64,000 nucleotides of DNA from Diaphorobacter aerolatus (GTDB taxonomy: Bacteria; Pseudomonadota; Gammaproteobacteria; Burkholderiales; Burkholderiaceae_C). The DNA lies in NCBI RefSeq assembly GCF_014489535.1, contig NZ_CP060783.1, positions 372,001-436,000 on the forward strand, written 5' to 3'. The translations under genes were made by a program, and so were the position numbers. Below, one piece after another: positions 12,301 to 25,882 of this stretch. How positions within the stretch are numbered: position 1 is the first letter of the stretch; each line of letters opens with the position of its first letter. Under the pieces are notes generated by a model. It had not been told where the DNA came from. It saw only the letters and a program-made list of their open reading frames with translations, and searched no databases.

Positions 12301-12864
12301 CGCAAGACGTTTCTCGATGCCCAGACCGAAGACCTGACGCTCGCGATGAACACGCTAGAGGACGCGATCCGCAAGATCGATGGCGAGACGCGCACCTTGC
12401 TGTCGGGCACGTTCGAGACCGTGAACGAGCATTTCGGCCGCATGTTCCCCGAACTGTTCGGCGGCGGGCAGGCCAAGCTCGTGATGACGGGCGATGAGAT
12501 TCTCGATGCCGGCGTGCAGGTGATCGCGCAGCCACCGGGCAAGAAGAACCAAACGATTCACCTGCTCTCGGGCGGTGAAAAGGCGCTGACCGCGATTGCG
12601 CTGGTGTTTGCGATCTTCCAGTTGAACCCCGCGCCGTTCTGTCTGCTCGACGAGGTGGACGCGCCGCTTGACGATGCCAACACCGAACGCTATGCCAAGC
12701 TCGTGGCCAGCATGTCCAAGGGAACGCAGTTCCTGTTTATCAGTCACAACAAGATCGCGATGGAAATGGCCGAACAACTGATCGGCGTGACCATGCAGGA
12801 GCAGGGCGTGTCGCGCATCGTGGCGGTGGACATGGAGTCCGCCTTGTCAATGGCGGAGGTCTGA
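9340..12864 (+). CDS. smc: Chromosome partition protein SMC
   Basis: Intact 1174-residue SMC ATPase, which as a homodimer with ScpA and ScpB organises and segregates the chromosome. The N-terminal head has Walker A VVGPNGCGKSN near residue 30. Two long coiled coils flank a hinge around residues 505-660. The C-terminal head has signature LLSGGEKALTAIALVFA near 1075 and Walker B FCLLDEVDAPLDD. It starts with GTG at 9340 without a clear ribosome site. It is followed by zipA and ligA, the usual order in related betaproteobacteria. Confidence 0.95.
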   Translation: MRLNSIKLAGFKSFAEPTNFLLPGQLVGVVGPNGCGKSNIMDAVRWVLGESKASELRGESMQDVIFNGTTHRKPASRSSVELVFDNADHRAGGQWNQFTEIAVKRVLTRDGTSSYFINNQAVRRRDVQDVFLGTGLGPRAYAIIGQGTISRIIESRPEELRLFLEEAAGVSKYKERRRETENRLSDTRENLTRVEDILRELNANLEKLEKQAEVAAKYNALQADVTLKQHQLWFLKRADSESDQAKVRAEGLQAVNDLEARMADLRAVEADLETIRQSHYAAGDQVNQAQGRLYEATAEVGKLEAEIRYVVEGRQRVESRLTQLAEQIAQWQGRRQEAEIELETLSGAGMDAEEKAELLAAQVEEQAMQMPDLEDALRQSQQRASEQRASVVQIQQQIQVLAAEQRGFGEQSRQLESRQERLRTDRNALAAPDEARLNNLRSQLEEASELAEISEAQHMELQESVPQLDEDRRTRQQTVNAESGRQADLSARLDALKALQEKVKTDGKLQPWLAKHGLEGMQGLWSRIHVEPGWESALEAALRERMNALEIGRLDMVRGFLGHGGTDAPPARLAFYSKPQGGATAAGNGPSRLSDLLRVNDVGLHALLVDWLTGCHTAPSLDEALNRRAQLKAGETIYVATGHAITAHSVSFYAQDSEQSGMLARAQEIEHLEKELRAQVLISEESRTALIRAEAAYADASQRLVTARREASEAKTRAHELQVETLRLTQMAEQTRARSEQIGADLAEVETQLDELQERKVSAEARFEELDMQLADSQERHAQLDERVIDAERKLNECREQQRTLERQAQEAVFSKRSMEARRAELSRTMETATHQAKALADEDVRAREEMGRLSAAAAQGGLQTALDEKMDREKSLAAQRSQYDDLTAKLRASDERRMQLERAMDPLRARITEFQLKEQAARLGLEQYSTLLTEAEADLAAIEQSIAEGNVRIGGLQGEIDRLHRNIADLGAVNLAALDELNLARERKTFLDAQTEDLTLAMNTLEDAIRKIDGETRTLLSGTFETVNEHFGRMFPELFGGGQAKLVMTGDEILDAGVQVIAQPPGKKNQTIHLLSGGEKALTAIALVFAIFQLNPAPFCLLDEVDAPLDDANTERYAKLVASMSKGTQFLFISHNKIAMEMAEQLIGVTMQEQGVSRIVAVDMESALSMAEV

Positions 12865-12953
12865 TCGATCATGATGCCCATTACCGTCACCGCAGCCCGC
12901 ACGCGCCGCACAAGCTATTGAATTGCGTATCCGACTCACGTCACGAATTCACC

Positions 12954-16311
<3,358 letters not shown>

Positions 16312-16396
16312 TTTCAAAAGATTGTCCCCGAAGCAGACGACGCGCCATGCCCCAAACAGCGAAGACAACGTGCAGGCCAGGCCTGCTGACGAATCC

Positions 16397-19085
16397 ATGA
16401 AGGAGCGGGCGCGGGACAGGCTCAGGCGCTTCCCGTGGCCCGGCAAGCCGTGGAAATCCCAGCGCAACCTGTGGTGGCTGCTGGCGGCGGGGCCGATTGC
16501 GCTGTTTCTCTATGTGCTGATCCTGATTCCGTTCACGCCCTCGATCAGCGATCTGCGCAAGGCCAAGACCGATCAGCCCGCGCAACTGGTGTCGGCCGAT
16601 GGGCGGCTGCTCGCCGAATACAAGTGGATCAACCGCGAGTGGATGCCGCTTGACCAGATTGCCCAGCCCGTGAAGGACGCGTTGATCGCCACCGAGGATC
16701 ATCGTTTCTACGACCACTTCGGCCTCGACTGGAGGCGCACGCTCTCGGCGGTCGTGCGCACGCTCGGCGGCAACAAGCAGGGTGGCTCGACGATCACGCA
16801 GCAACTGGCACGCAACCTCTATCCCGAGGAAATCGGCCGCGCACCCACGCTCAACCGCAAGCTCAAGGAAGCGATCACGGCGCTCAAGATCGAGATGACT
16901 TACTCCAAGGACGAGATCCTGGAGACGTATCTCAACACCGTGCCGTTCCTCTACAACGCGTTCGGCATCGAGATGGCGGCGCGCACCTATTTCGACAAGT
17001 CGGCGCATGAACTCAACGTGATCGAAAGCGCCACGCTGATCGGCATGCTCAAGGGCACGGTCTACTACAACCCGGTGCTCAATCCGGAGCGCGCACAGGA
17101 CCGCCGCAACACCGTGCTCGCGCAGATGAAAAAGCGCGAGAAGCTCTCGGAGGCCGACTTCAATGCGCTGAGCAAGCGTCCGCTGCGCATCCGGTTCGAG
17201 CGTCAGGCCGAGGTCAATGGCCTTGCACCGCACCTCGCGCAGCAGTTGCGCCGCCAGCTCATCGACTGGGCCGACCGCGAGGGCTACAGCCTTCATTCCG
17301 ACGGACTGGTGATCCGCACAACCATCAACGGACGGCTTCAGGAACTGGCCAACGAGGCCATCGAAAAGCAGGGCAAGGCGCTGCAGGCCGTTGCCAACAA
17401 GGCGTGGGCACCCCAGAGCGTGTGGGGCGCCAAGAGTGCGCTGGTGCAGAAACTGGTGCGCGAATCGGCGCAGTATGAGCAGGCCGTGGCCAAGGGTGGC
17501 GACCCGGACGAGGCGCTCAAGAGTCTGCTCGACAACAGCGATTTCATGGGCAAGCTCAAACAGCAGAAGACGCGGTTGCAGGCAGGTTTTCTGGCCATGG
17601 ATCCACGCGACGGCACGATCCTCGCCTGGGTCGGCAGCCGCGACTATGCGCAGGACCCGTTCGACCATGTGCAGGCCGCACGCCGCCAGCCGGGCTCGAC
17701 CTTCAAGCCGTTTGTCTATGGCGCGGCTTTCGCCAAGGGCATGCAGCCCGGCGATACCTTCATGGACGAACCGATCGAGATTCCGCTCGACGGCGGTCGG
17801 CAGGTCTGGAAGCCCACCGACGACTCGGCTCCGACCTATGCGCCGATGACGCTGGCGGACGGTCTGGCGTATTCCAAGAACATCATCACCGCCCAGGTCA
17901 TGCAGCAGGTCGGGCCCGAGCGCGTGGCGCAACTGGCGCGGGCGATGGGTGTGCGCGAATCAAAGCTCGACGAGGTGCCGGCCTTGGCGCTCGGCACGAG
18001 CCCGGTGACGCTCAAGGAGATGGTCGCCTCGTATGGAACCATTGCCGGTGCGGGTGCCTATATCGCTCCCACGGTGATCACACGCATCGAAGACAAGGAC
18101 GGCAAGGTGCTCGAAGAATTCGGCACCGCCAAGCCGCAGCGCGCACTGGCGCTCACGCCCGCGCAGCAGTTGCGCGATGCCATGCGCGCGGTGATCAACA
18201 AGGGCACGGGCGTGGCGATCCGCTCGCGCTACGGAATCAATGCCGATGTGGCCGGCAAGACCGGCACCACGCAGGACAACACCGATGGCTGGTTTATCAT
18301 GATGCATCCGCAGATGGTCGCGGGCGCGTGGGTCGGATTCAACGATGGCCGCATCACGCTGCGCAGCGACTACTGGGGCAGGGCGCGCACAGTGCACTGC
18401 CGATCGTCGGTCAGGTGTTCCAGCAGGCGATCCGCGCCAAGATGGTCGACACCAATCTGAAGTTCGTCAATGAGCCGGAACAGAGCATCATCGGCGATGC
18501 CATTGGCTCGGTGCGCAACTGGGTGGTTGATCTGTTCGGCCGTTCCACCGATCAGGTCCAGCCGCCTGCCGCGACCACGCCGCAGGTGCAGGGTTCGCAA
18601 CTGCCGCCGCGCACCCAGCAGGCACCCGTCACTTACGACGACCAACGTCCCGAGATCGGTGAAGCGCCACTCACGCCACTACAGAACGCCACGCCCGCAG
18701 CCGACCCCGAGCCGCCGCCATCTGGCGCAGGCGAATCCCAGGATCCGTTCTGGACACCTCCGGCTACGCGCCAGCCGCTGCAGATCGGTCCCGCCCCGGC
18801 ATCGGGCGGCGCGCCGCCAATGCCGGTGAATGGCCAGATCGTGACGCCCGCGCAGCAACCGGCGCAGCCGCCCAATCCGGCCCCCAGCCGGTTCCGCAAC
18901 CCGTGCAGCCGCCCATGCCGTCACCCATACCGACGCCCCCGGAATACATGCCGCAACCCGCCAACAGCGCGCCGCCGCCCATGCCTGGCGGTGGCCAGCA
19001 GGTACAGCCGCCAGCGCCGGTGCCGGGCGTGGTGATCACGTCGCCAGTGCAGCGCGGCGCTCCCGCCGCCATCGGCCCGAACTAA
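16397..19085 (+). CDS. mrcA: Class A penicillin-binding protein 1A, two frameshifts
   Basis: Bifunctional peptidoglycan synthase in the inner membrane. One N-terminal helix is followed by a glycosyltransferase domain (EDHRFYDHFG, GGSTITQQLARNLYPEE). The transpeptidase domain has its three active-site motifs: STFK, SKN and KTGTT. Missing bases in the G run 18375-18378 (restored: DYWGQGAHSALPIVGQ) and the C run 18881-18885 (restored: NPAPQPVPQPVQPPMP) break the frame. With both fixed the protein ends at 19085 after a long Pro/Gln-rich tail. An in-frame TTG at 16322 could extend the start, and another-frame ATG at 16347 leaves the true start uncertain. Confidence 0.85.
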
Positions 19086-19112
19086 GGCGAGCCGTTGTGA
19101 GCGCATGGGCCG

Positions 19113-19133
19113 CGTGTCGCAAGTTGCGACACG
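19113..19133. repeat. Perfect inverted repeat between PBP1A and the Cls-like gene
   Basis: CGTGTCGCAA, one G, then TTGCGACACG. It lies 28 bases after the PBP1A stop and 130 before the next start. There is no T tract after it, so it could be an operator or a factor-assisted terminator rather than a classical terminator. Confidence 0.5.
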
Positions 19134-19262
19134 ACGGCGCACCGCTGTCCTACATGCGACCGATCACGAGTGCCTTAGTCTGAGCCGTCGCCGCGCCTTG
19201 CCGTTGTCGTCGCTTCACCAGCCGGGTGAGAGCGCACGGTTTTGCGCGGTTCTCACGCCTTG

Positions 19263-20549
19263 ATGGCAGAAGAAAAAAATACCATGTTCTGGACCATAGT
19301 CTGCACGGTGGTGGTGACGCTGCTGGTCGTGGTGGTGGCGAGCAATTTCACGCTGTCCGAAAAAAAGATCGAGCGACGCGTCAAGCATCTCTATCCGGTG
19401 CGCGGCGAGCAATTTCGCCGCGACATGGGCAATTTGCTCGGACCTGCCATCGTCGGCGGCAACCATATACGGGCGCTCCAGAACGGCGACGAGATCTTTC
19501 CCGCGATGCTGGAGAGCGTGCGCGCTGCCAAAACCAGCATTTGCTTCGAGACCTACATCTATTGGTCCGGCGACATTGGCGAGGAATTCGCGGACGCGCT
19601 GGCCGAGCGCGCGCTCGCGGGCGTCAAGGTACACATCACGCTCGACTGGGCAGGTTCGCTCAAGATGGAGGAGCGCCTGATCGAGCGCGTCAAGAAAGCC
19701 GGTGCCGAGGTGCAGCGCTACCGCCCATTGCGTTGGTACACCGTTGACCGGATGAACAATCGCACGCACCGCAAATTGCTGATCGTTGATGGCGAAACCG
19801 CGTTCACCGGCGGTGTCGGCATTGCCGATCAATGGCAGGGCCATGCCCAGGACGAGGACCATTGGCGCGATCTGCATTTCTGTTTCAGCGGCCCTGTCGT
19901 GCTACAGGCGCAGGCCGCGTTCAACGACAACTGGATCAAGACCACGGGCCAGGTGCTGACGGGCGAGGACTACTTTCCGGCCCAGCAGCGTCACGGTCCG
20001 ACCGATGCGCAACTGTTCATCGCATCGCCTGCGGGCGGCAGCGAGAGCATGCACCTGATGTATCTGATGTCGATTGCGGCGGCAACCCGCACCATCGACC
20101 TGCAGGCCGCGTATTTCGTACCCGACGAATTGATCATCAAGGCACTGATAGCGGCGCTTGAGCGCGGTGTGAAGGTGCGCATCACGGTTCCCGGCAAGCA
20201 CATCGATTCCGGATCGGTGCGAACCGCCTCCAAGGCCACCTGGGGCGACCTGCTGGCGCGCGGCGTGAAGATCTACGAGTACCTGCCCACGATGATGCAC
20301 AACAAGCTGTTGATTCTTGACGGTGAAATGGTGTCCGTAGGTTCCACGAATTTCGACGTGCGTTCGTTTCGCCTGAACGACGAGGCGAGCCTGAACGTGT
20401 ACGACGAGGTGTTCGCCGCCAACATGACGCAGGTGTTCGAGACCGATCTGGAACAGTGCCGCGAATACACGCTGGAAATGTGGGAGAACCGCTCGCTCAA
20501 GCAGCGCCTGCTGGAGCTGGTGGTGATGCCGTTTCGCTCGCAGCTCTGA
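19263..20549 (+). CDS. Cardiolipin-synthase-like phospholipase D family protein
   Basis: Membrane-linked enzyme that would transfer phosphatidyl groups to make cardiolipin. There is one N-terminal helix, then two HKD motifs: HRKLLIVDG near the middle and HNKLLILDG near the end. Each is followed by the usual serine or asparagine patch (GSTNFDVRS after the second). The length (about 428 residues) suits the ClsB or ClsC branch. The start is either ATG 19263 or ATG 19284; the second has AGAAGAAA about 8 bases upstream. The gene is intact. Confidence 0.8.
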   Translation: MAEEKNTMFWTIVCTVVVTLLVVVVASNFTLSEKKIERRVKHLYPVRGEQFRRDMGNLLGPAIVGGNHIRALQNGDEIFPAMLESVRAAKTSICFETYIYWSGDIGEEFADALAERALAGVKVHITLDWAGSLKMEERLIERVKKAGAEVQRYRPLRWYTVDRMNNRTHRKLLIVDGETAFTGGVGIADQWQGHAQDEDHWRDLHFCFSGPVVLQAQAAFNDNWIKTTGQVLTGEDYFPAQQRHGPTDAQLFIASPAGGSESMHLMYLMSIAAATRTIDLQAAYFVPDELIIKALIAALERGVKVRITVPGKHIDSGSVRTASKATWGDLLARGVKIYEYLPTMMHNKLLILDGEMVSVGSTNFDVRSFRLNDEASLNVYDEVFAANMTQVFETDLEQCREYTLEMWENRSLKQRLLELVVMPFRSQL

Positions 20550-20558
20550 GAACGCGAC

Positions 20559-21128
20559 TCAGGCAAACGCCTTGGGTGCCTGGAGGTCGACGTCGTGTAC
20601 CTGCACGACGCCGCTTTTGCAGTCCTCGAACCACAGGCGCAGCGTGGTGCTCACGGTGCGAAAGGCAATCTCGTCCCACGGGATTTCATCCTCGCGAAAC
20701 AATCGCGCCTCGATGGTTTCATGGCCCGGATGGAACTGATCGCTCAACAGATCGGCACGGTAGAAAAGGTGCACCTGCCCGACGTGCGGCACGTTGACCA
20801 GCGAGAACAGCCGCCCCATGCGGATTTGCGCACCGGCTTCCTCATCCGTTTCGCGTGCCGCGCCTTCCGAGGTGGTTTCGTTGAGTTCCATGAAACCGGC
20901 AGGCAGCGTCCACTTGCCCCAGCGCGGCTCGATGTTGCGCTTGCACAGCAGCACGCGCCCGTCCGGCATCACCGGGATGGTGCCGACCACGTTGAGCGGG
21001 TTGTCGTAATGAATCGTGTGGCAGGACGGACAGACGGCGCGCGTGCGCGTGTCGCCATCGTCGGGGATGCGGTTCTCAACGGCGGTGCCGCAGTTGCGGC
21101 AAAAACGAACGGGGGCGCGAAATGTCAT
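20559..21128 (-). CDS. Zinc-ribbon Nudix hydrolase
   Basis: Intact 189-residue hydrolase of nucleoside-diphosphate-linked compounds. A short zinc ribbon (CRNCG and CPSC) comes before a full Nudix box, GFMELNETTSEGAARETDEE followed by AG. The layout resembles NudC-type and related housecleaning enzymes, but the protein is shorter than NudC, so the substrate is left open. It converges with the cardiolipin-synthase-like gene, 9 bases apart. Confidence 0.8.
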   Translation of the reverse strand: MTFRAPVRFCRNCGTAVENRIPDDGDTRTRAVCPSCHTIHYDNPLNVVGTIPVMPDGRVLLCKRNIEPRWGKWTLPAGFMELNETTSEGAARETDEEAGAQIRMGRLFSLVNVPHVGQVHLFYRADLLSDQFHPGHETIEARLFREDEIPWDEIAFRTVSTTLRLWFEDCKSGVVQVHDVDLQAPKAFA

Positions 21129-21221
21129 GGGTTGGTTCTGGTGGTGGCGCAGGATGGCATGGGCAGGCAGGCCGAGCCGATGAGTGGCTTGCGCTTCTGC
21201 GGCCCACGGTCCAGTTCGGTC

Positions 21222-21916
21222 TCAGACGAGCTTGACCTTCAGCGCGGGCAGACCCGTGACGCCGCCTTCCAGCACATCGCCCTTGACGACGGCGGCCACG
21301 CCCTCGGGGTGCCCGAGAAGATCAGGTCACCGGCTTGCAGCTCCCAGGCCTGCGAGAGCGCTTCGATGGTTTCGGCAATCGACCAGATCAGCTTGGTCAC
21401 GTCGCTTGACTGGCGCTTCGCACCATTCACCTCGAGCCAGATGGCCGCGTTCGCGATGTCGCCCGCCTGGTCTGCGGGAACGATGGGCGTGATCGGCGCA
21501 CTGTGGTCAAAGCCCTTGGCGATGTCCCACGGACGGCCTTGCTTCTTGGCTTCGGCCTGAAGGTCGCGGCGCGTCATGTCCAGGCCCACGGCATAGCCGA
21601 AGATGTGGCTCGCGGCATCGGCGGCCTTGATGTTTTTGCCGCCTTTGCCGAGCGCCACCACGAGTTCGATCTCGTGGTGCAAATCCTTGGTGAGCGTGGG
21701 GTAGGGCATTTCTCCGGTTGCGCCATCGCCGACGACCATCACGGCATCGGCCGGTTTCAGGAAGAAGAACGGCGCCTCACGGCCCGAGAAGCCCATCTCC
21801 TTGGCGTGCTCGGCGTAGTTACGGCCCACGCAGTAGATGCGATGCACCGGGAAAAGCGCGTCGCTGCCGACGACCGGCACGGTGGCAATGGGAGCGGGAG
21901 TGAATGCGTAGCTCAT
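21222..21916 (-). CDS. Fumarylacetoacetate hydrolase family protein, one frameshift
   Basis: FAH-family enzyme of about 231 residues. It has VGRNYAEHAKEMG, the acidic metal-binding residues in HHEIELVVALG and GYAVGLDMTRRD, and the final GDLIFSGTP. The G run 21306-21309 (C run on the coding strand) lacks one base. Restoring it gives GTPEGVAAVVKGDVLEGG and a normal end at 21222. The ATG at 21916 matches family starts. It is divergent from maiA, 144 bases away, which suggests shared use in aromatic breakdown (gentisate or homogentisate type). Fumarylpyruvate hydrolase is a reasonable alternative name. Confidence 0.8.
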
Positions 21917-22060
21917 GGTCTGGGATGTCTGCTGATATGTTGAAGATGTGCAGCGCTGGCGCGGCATGGACTGCCACAGTGTGCCACGCACCAAGCGGGC
22001 TTGAACATAGTAGTGCCCACGCTGGCGCAATCGGGCGAGCTTGCGTATGCTTTGCTTCCC

Positions 22061-22729
22061 ATGAAGCTGTTCAACTACTTTCGCTCCTCCGCTTCGTTCC
22101 GGGTGCGCATCGCGCTCGCGCTCAAGGGATTGACGTATGAGTATGTGCCCGTGCACCTTGTGCGCGCGGAGCACCGCGATCCCGCCTACGCCGGGCGGGT
22201 GGGCGACACCTTGGTCCCTTCACTCGAAACCGATGAGGGCCACCTGCTCGTGCAGTCGATGGCGATCATCGAATATCTGGACGAGACGCACAGGCAGCCG
22301 CCGCTGCTGCCTGCCGACGCACTCGGCCGCGCGCACGTGCGGGCGCTTGCACAGATGATCGCCTGCGAGATCTCTCCGCTCACCAATCTGCGGGTGCTCA
22401 AGCACCTGCGCAACGATCTGATGGTGGATGAGTCGGGCAAGGACGCGTGGTATCGCCACTGGACACGCAATGGCCTCACGGCCCTTGAGCGCCAGCTTGC
22501 GCTGCTGGCGCGTGAGCGAGCCGCTGCCGGCCAGACCGCGTCGCGCTATTGCTGGGGTGATACGCCGACGCTCGCCGACTGCTGCCTGGTGCCGCTGATC
22601 TTCAATGCCCAGCGTTTTCACGTCGATCTCGATGGACTGAACCTGACGCTTGCGGCATTCAAAAACTGCATGGAATTGCCTGCGTTTCAGAACGCGCAGC
22701 CGTCTGCCTGCCCGGATGCCGAGGCCTGA
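22061..22729 (+). CDS. maiA: Maleylacetoacetate isomerase
   Basis: Zeta-class glutathione S-transferase of 222 residues that converts maleylacetoacetate (or maleylpyruvate) to the fumaryl form using glutathione. It has the thioredoxin-fold start with the zeta signature FRSSASFRVRIALALKG, then QSMAIIEYLDE, and the C-terminal helical domain with YCWGDTPTLADCCLVP. Its product is the substrate of the divergent FAH-family enzyme. The ATG at 22061 gives the family-standard N-terminus. Confidence 0.9.
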   Translation: MKLFNYFRSSASFRVRIALALKGLTYEYVPVHLVRAEHRDPAYAGRVGDTLVPSLETDEGHLLVQSMAIIEYLDETHRQPPLLPADALGRAHVRALAQMIACEISPLTNLRVLKHLRNDLMVDESGKDAWYRHWTRNGLTALERQLALLARERAAAGQTASRYCWGDTPTLADCCLVPLIFNAQRFHVDLDGLNLTLAAFKNCMELPAFQNAQPSACPDAEA

Positions 22730-23540
22730 GGTGCGGCAAGCCTACGCCGCTCCCTACGACTGGTTGACGCCCGATTGGCCCGCACCGGCCCATGTGCGCG
22801 CGCTGTGCACCACGCGCGCCGGTGGCGTCAGCGTGGCGCCGTGGGACAGTCTCAATCTGGGCGAGCATGTGGCCGATGATCCGGCGACCGTCAAGGCGAA
22901 TCGCGCGGTGTTCACGCGGGCTCTCGCGCTCTCGTCACCCGGTCAAACGGCGAGTCCGGTGTTCATGAATCAGGTTCACGGCACCCATGTGGAGTCGATT
23001 CGCCGGAACACGCCCGATGGCATCGAGGCCGATGCCTGCACGACGCAGGAGGCTGGCGTGGCCTGCGTCATCATGGTGGCCGACTGCCTGCCAGTGCTGT
23101 TCACCAACGCGGCCGGTGATCGGGTCGCGGCGGCCCACGCGGGCTGGCGCGGTCTTGCAGGTTCGGCGACCGGAGTGGGCGTGCTTGAAGAGGCGGTGCA
23201 GCGGTTCGACCCGTCCGAGGCGGTATTTGCCTGGCTCGGGCCATGCATCGGATCCAAGGCTTTTGAGGTCGGAGCCGAGGTTCGCGCCGCCTTCTGTGAT
23301 GCGGACGCCAGTGCCGAGGTTTTCTTCAGCGCGCTGGGGGAAAATAAATTCCTCGCCGATCTCGCCGGGATTGCGCGGCACAGGCTCGAGCGTGCGGGAG
23401 TGCGTTCCGTTCACGGCAATGACGGTACCGTAGCGTGGTGCACGTTCAGCAACCCGTCAAGGTTCTTCTCGTACCGGCGCGATCAGCGCATTCTTGGCGG
23501 CAGCGGGCGGTTGGCCGCCGCCGTCTGGATCGACGGCTGA
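22716..23540 (+). CDS. pgeF: Peptidoglycan editing factor PgeF (YfiH/laccase-domain)
   Basis: Intact 274-residue cytoplasmic protein of the DUF152 family, multi-copper-oxidase-like in name, linked elsewhere to correcting peptidoglycan precursors and to purine nucleoside handling. Family motifs: NQVHG, VADCLPVLF, HAAWRG-type AHAGWRGLAGS, and WLGPCIGSKAFEVG. The start ATG at 22716 overlaps the end of maiA by 14 bases, so the two are likely co-transcribed. Confidence 0.85.
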   Translation: MPRPEVRQAYAAPYDWLTPDWPAPAHVRALCTTRAGGVSVAPWDSLNLGEHVADDPATVKANRAVFTRALALSSPGQTASPVFMNQVHGTHVESIRRNTPDGIEADACTTQEAGVACVIMVADCLPVLFTNAAGDRVAAAHAGWRGLAGSATGVGVLEEAVQRFDPSEAVFAWLGPCIGSKAFEVGAEVRAAFCDADASAEVFFSALGENKFLADLAGIARHRLERAGVRSVHGNDGTVAWCTFSNPSRFFSYRRDQRILGGSGRLAAAVWIDG

Positions 23541-23807
23541 ATCGCCGGCAGGGGCAGGCACCGGCCTGGCTGCTGCCTCCTGCTGGGCTTGCCGCCACTG
23601 CCGCTCGGCCTGTTCCTCGCGCGCCTTGCGCAGGCGTTTGCGTGCGGGCGTGCTGAAGATGTAGGCAATGATCGATACCGGCAGCAGCCCGTAGAGCACG
23701 AAGGTGACGAGCGCGCCGAGCACGCTGCCGTTGATGGCGCTGGCCTCTGCCACGGCCACCATCAGCGCGACGTACAACCAGCCGATCACTATCAGCACTA
23801 ACACCAT
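23457..23807 (-). CDS. Small membrane protein of unknown function
   Basis: A 116-residue protein with two predicted membrane helices (MVLVLIVIGWLYVALMVAVA and LGALVTFVLYGLLPVSIIAY), followed by a basic, Gln- and Ala-rich cytoplasmic tail. Its 3' end overlaps the 3' end of pgeF by 84 bases on the opposite strand. It is divergent from phaC, 130 bases apart. The N-terminal helices make it likely to be real, but I do not recognise a family. Confidence 0.6.
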   Translation of the reverse strand: MVLVLIVIGWLYVALMVAVAEASAINGSVLGALVTFVLYGLLPVSIIAYIFSTPARKRLRKAREEQAERQWRQAQQEAAARPVPAPAGDSAVDPDGGGQPPAAAKNALIAPVREEP

Positions 23808-23937
23808 ATTTGGTAAAACTCCGAAACAACTAAAGCGGGATCGGCCCGGACGAAGTAAGGGAAACGCTGGCCGCAAGCGGTAGGATGCTGTGACTGATTC
23901 TCGAAAGTCAGCAAGCAACCAGAACGTAGGAGACACC

Positions 23938-25646
23938 ATGGATTCTGACGCACAATGGGCCAACGGAGCCCGCCAACTCCAGCAAATGTGGGCAGAGAAC
24001 TGGAGCAAGATGATGCAATCAATGCCGCCTGCCGAACTCGGCGCGCTGGCGGCGATGAATCCACAGTCCCAGGTCAACATTTCGCCCGACAAGCTCAAGG
24101 AGCTTCAGCAAAACTACCTGAAGGAACTGCAGGCCCTGATTTCGGGCGGGCTGCAGGCTCAGGCCGAGCCACCGTCCGACCGCCGTTTCAAGGGCGAGGG
24201 CTGGACGCAGAATCCGGTTGCTTCCGCGGTCGCTTCGGCCTACATGTTGCAGGCGAACGCCCTGTTGGGCATGGCAGACGCGGTTCAGGGCGATGAAAAG
24301 ACGCGCCAGCGCATCCGGTTCGGCGTGGAGCAGTGGCTGGCGGCAATGTCTCCGAGCAACTTCCTGGCCTTCAATGCTGATGCCCAGAAGATGGCCATCG
24401 ACACCAAGGGCGAGAGCATCGCCAAGGGCGTGGCCAACCTGCTGCACGACATGCGCCAGGGCCATATCTCGATGACCGACGAGAGCCAGTTCGAGGTCGG
24501 CCGCAATGTCGCCACCACGGAAGGCGCGGTGGTCTACGAGAACGAGTATTTCCAGCTTCTCGAATACAAGCCGCTCACGGCCAAGGTCTATGAACGGCCC
24601 TTCCTGCTCGTGCCGCCGTGCATCAACAAGTTCTACATTCTTGATCTGCAGCCCGATAACTCCGTGATCCGTTATCTGGTCTCCGAAGGCCACCGCACCT
24701 TTGTGGTGAGCTGGCGCAATCCGGACGAGTCCATGGGCAACGCCACGTGGGACGACTACATCGAGGACGCCGTGATCAAGGCCATCGAGACAGTGCAGGA
24801 AATCAGCGGCGCCGAGAAGATCAACGCGCTGGGTTTCTGCGTCGGCGGCACCATGCTGGTCAACGCGCTGGGCGTGCTCCAGGCACGAGGCGAATCGCCC
24901 GTCGCGAGCGCGACGCTGCTCACGGCGCTGGTGGACTTCACCGATACCGGAATTCTCGACGTCTTCATCGACGAGAACTTCGTGCGTTTCCGTGAAATGC
25001 AGATGGGCGGCGGTGGGCTGATGAAGGGGCAGGACCTGGCCTCGACCTTCAGCTTTCTGCGTCCCAACGATCTGGTATGGAACTACGTGGTCGGCAACTA
25101 CCTCAAGGGGAAACGCCGCCCGCATTCGACCTGCTCTACTGGAACAGCGATTCGACGAATCTGCCGGGACCCTGGTATGCATGGTATCTGCGCAATTTCT
25201 ACCTCGAGAACAACCTGCCCAAGCCCGATGGCGTGACGGTCTGCGGCGAGACGCTGGATCTGTCCAAGGTCGATCTGCCGCTCTACATCTACGGCTCGCG
25301 CGAAGACCACATCGTGCCGATCCAGGGCGCGTATGCGTCCACACAGATATTCCCCGGCAAGAAGCGCTTCGTGATGGGTGCATCCGGCCATATCGCCGGA
25401 GTGATCAATCCGCCGGTGAAGAAAAAGCGCAGCTACTGGGTTCAGGCGCAGACCCGCTTCCCGGCGTCGTTCGACGACTGGCTCGATGGTGCGACCGAAC
25501 ACCCGGGCAGTTGGTGGACCGACTGGTCTGGCTGGCTTTCGGGTCACGCGGGCAAGCAGATCGCCGCACCCAAGACCTATGGCAAGGGTGCCCGGTTCAA
25601 GGCGCTGGAGCCTGCTCCGGGAAGCTACGTCAAGCAAAAGGCCTGA
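23938..25646 (+). CDS. phaC: Class I poly(3-hydroxybutyrate) synthase PhaC, one frameshift
   Basis: Polymerises (R)-3-hydroxybutyryl-CoA on the PHB granule surface. The lipase-like box GFCVGGTM carries the catalytic cysteine (Cys301). After frame repair the partners are Asp457 (REDHIVPIQG) and His485 (ASGHIAGV). The G run 25107-25110 lacks one base; restoring it gives NYLKGETPPAFDLLYWNSD and a 569-residue protein. The start at 23938 has AGGAGACACC directly upstream. It is followed by phaA and phaB. Confidence 0.92.
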
Positions 25647-25882
25647 AGCGCAAAGCGTGGGCTGACGCGCTCCGCAAGCTGCCGTTTTGCCGCCCTTGAA
25701 TTCACATTCTGCGGTGGCCTCTAAGGGCAAGTCATGACAGGGTAAGTCAGCGCACGCAGTGTCGCAAAGCTCCGCAAGAATCTTGTGTAAGTGTCGGGAA
25801 CCCATGCCGCAGGCGATGTTGTCACCAACCTCGGCAGCGCCTGGCAGGTGGTTGCCGAATCGTTTGAAAAGGACTGTCAGTC

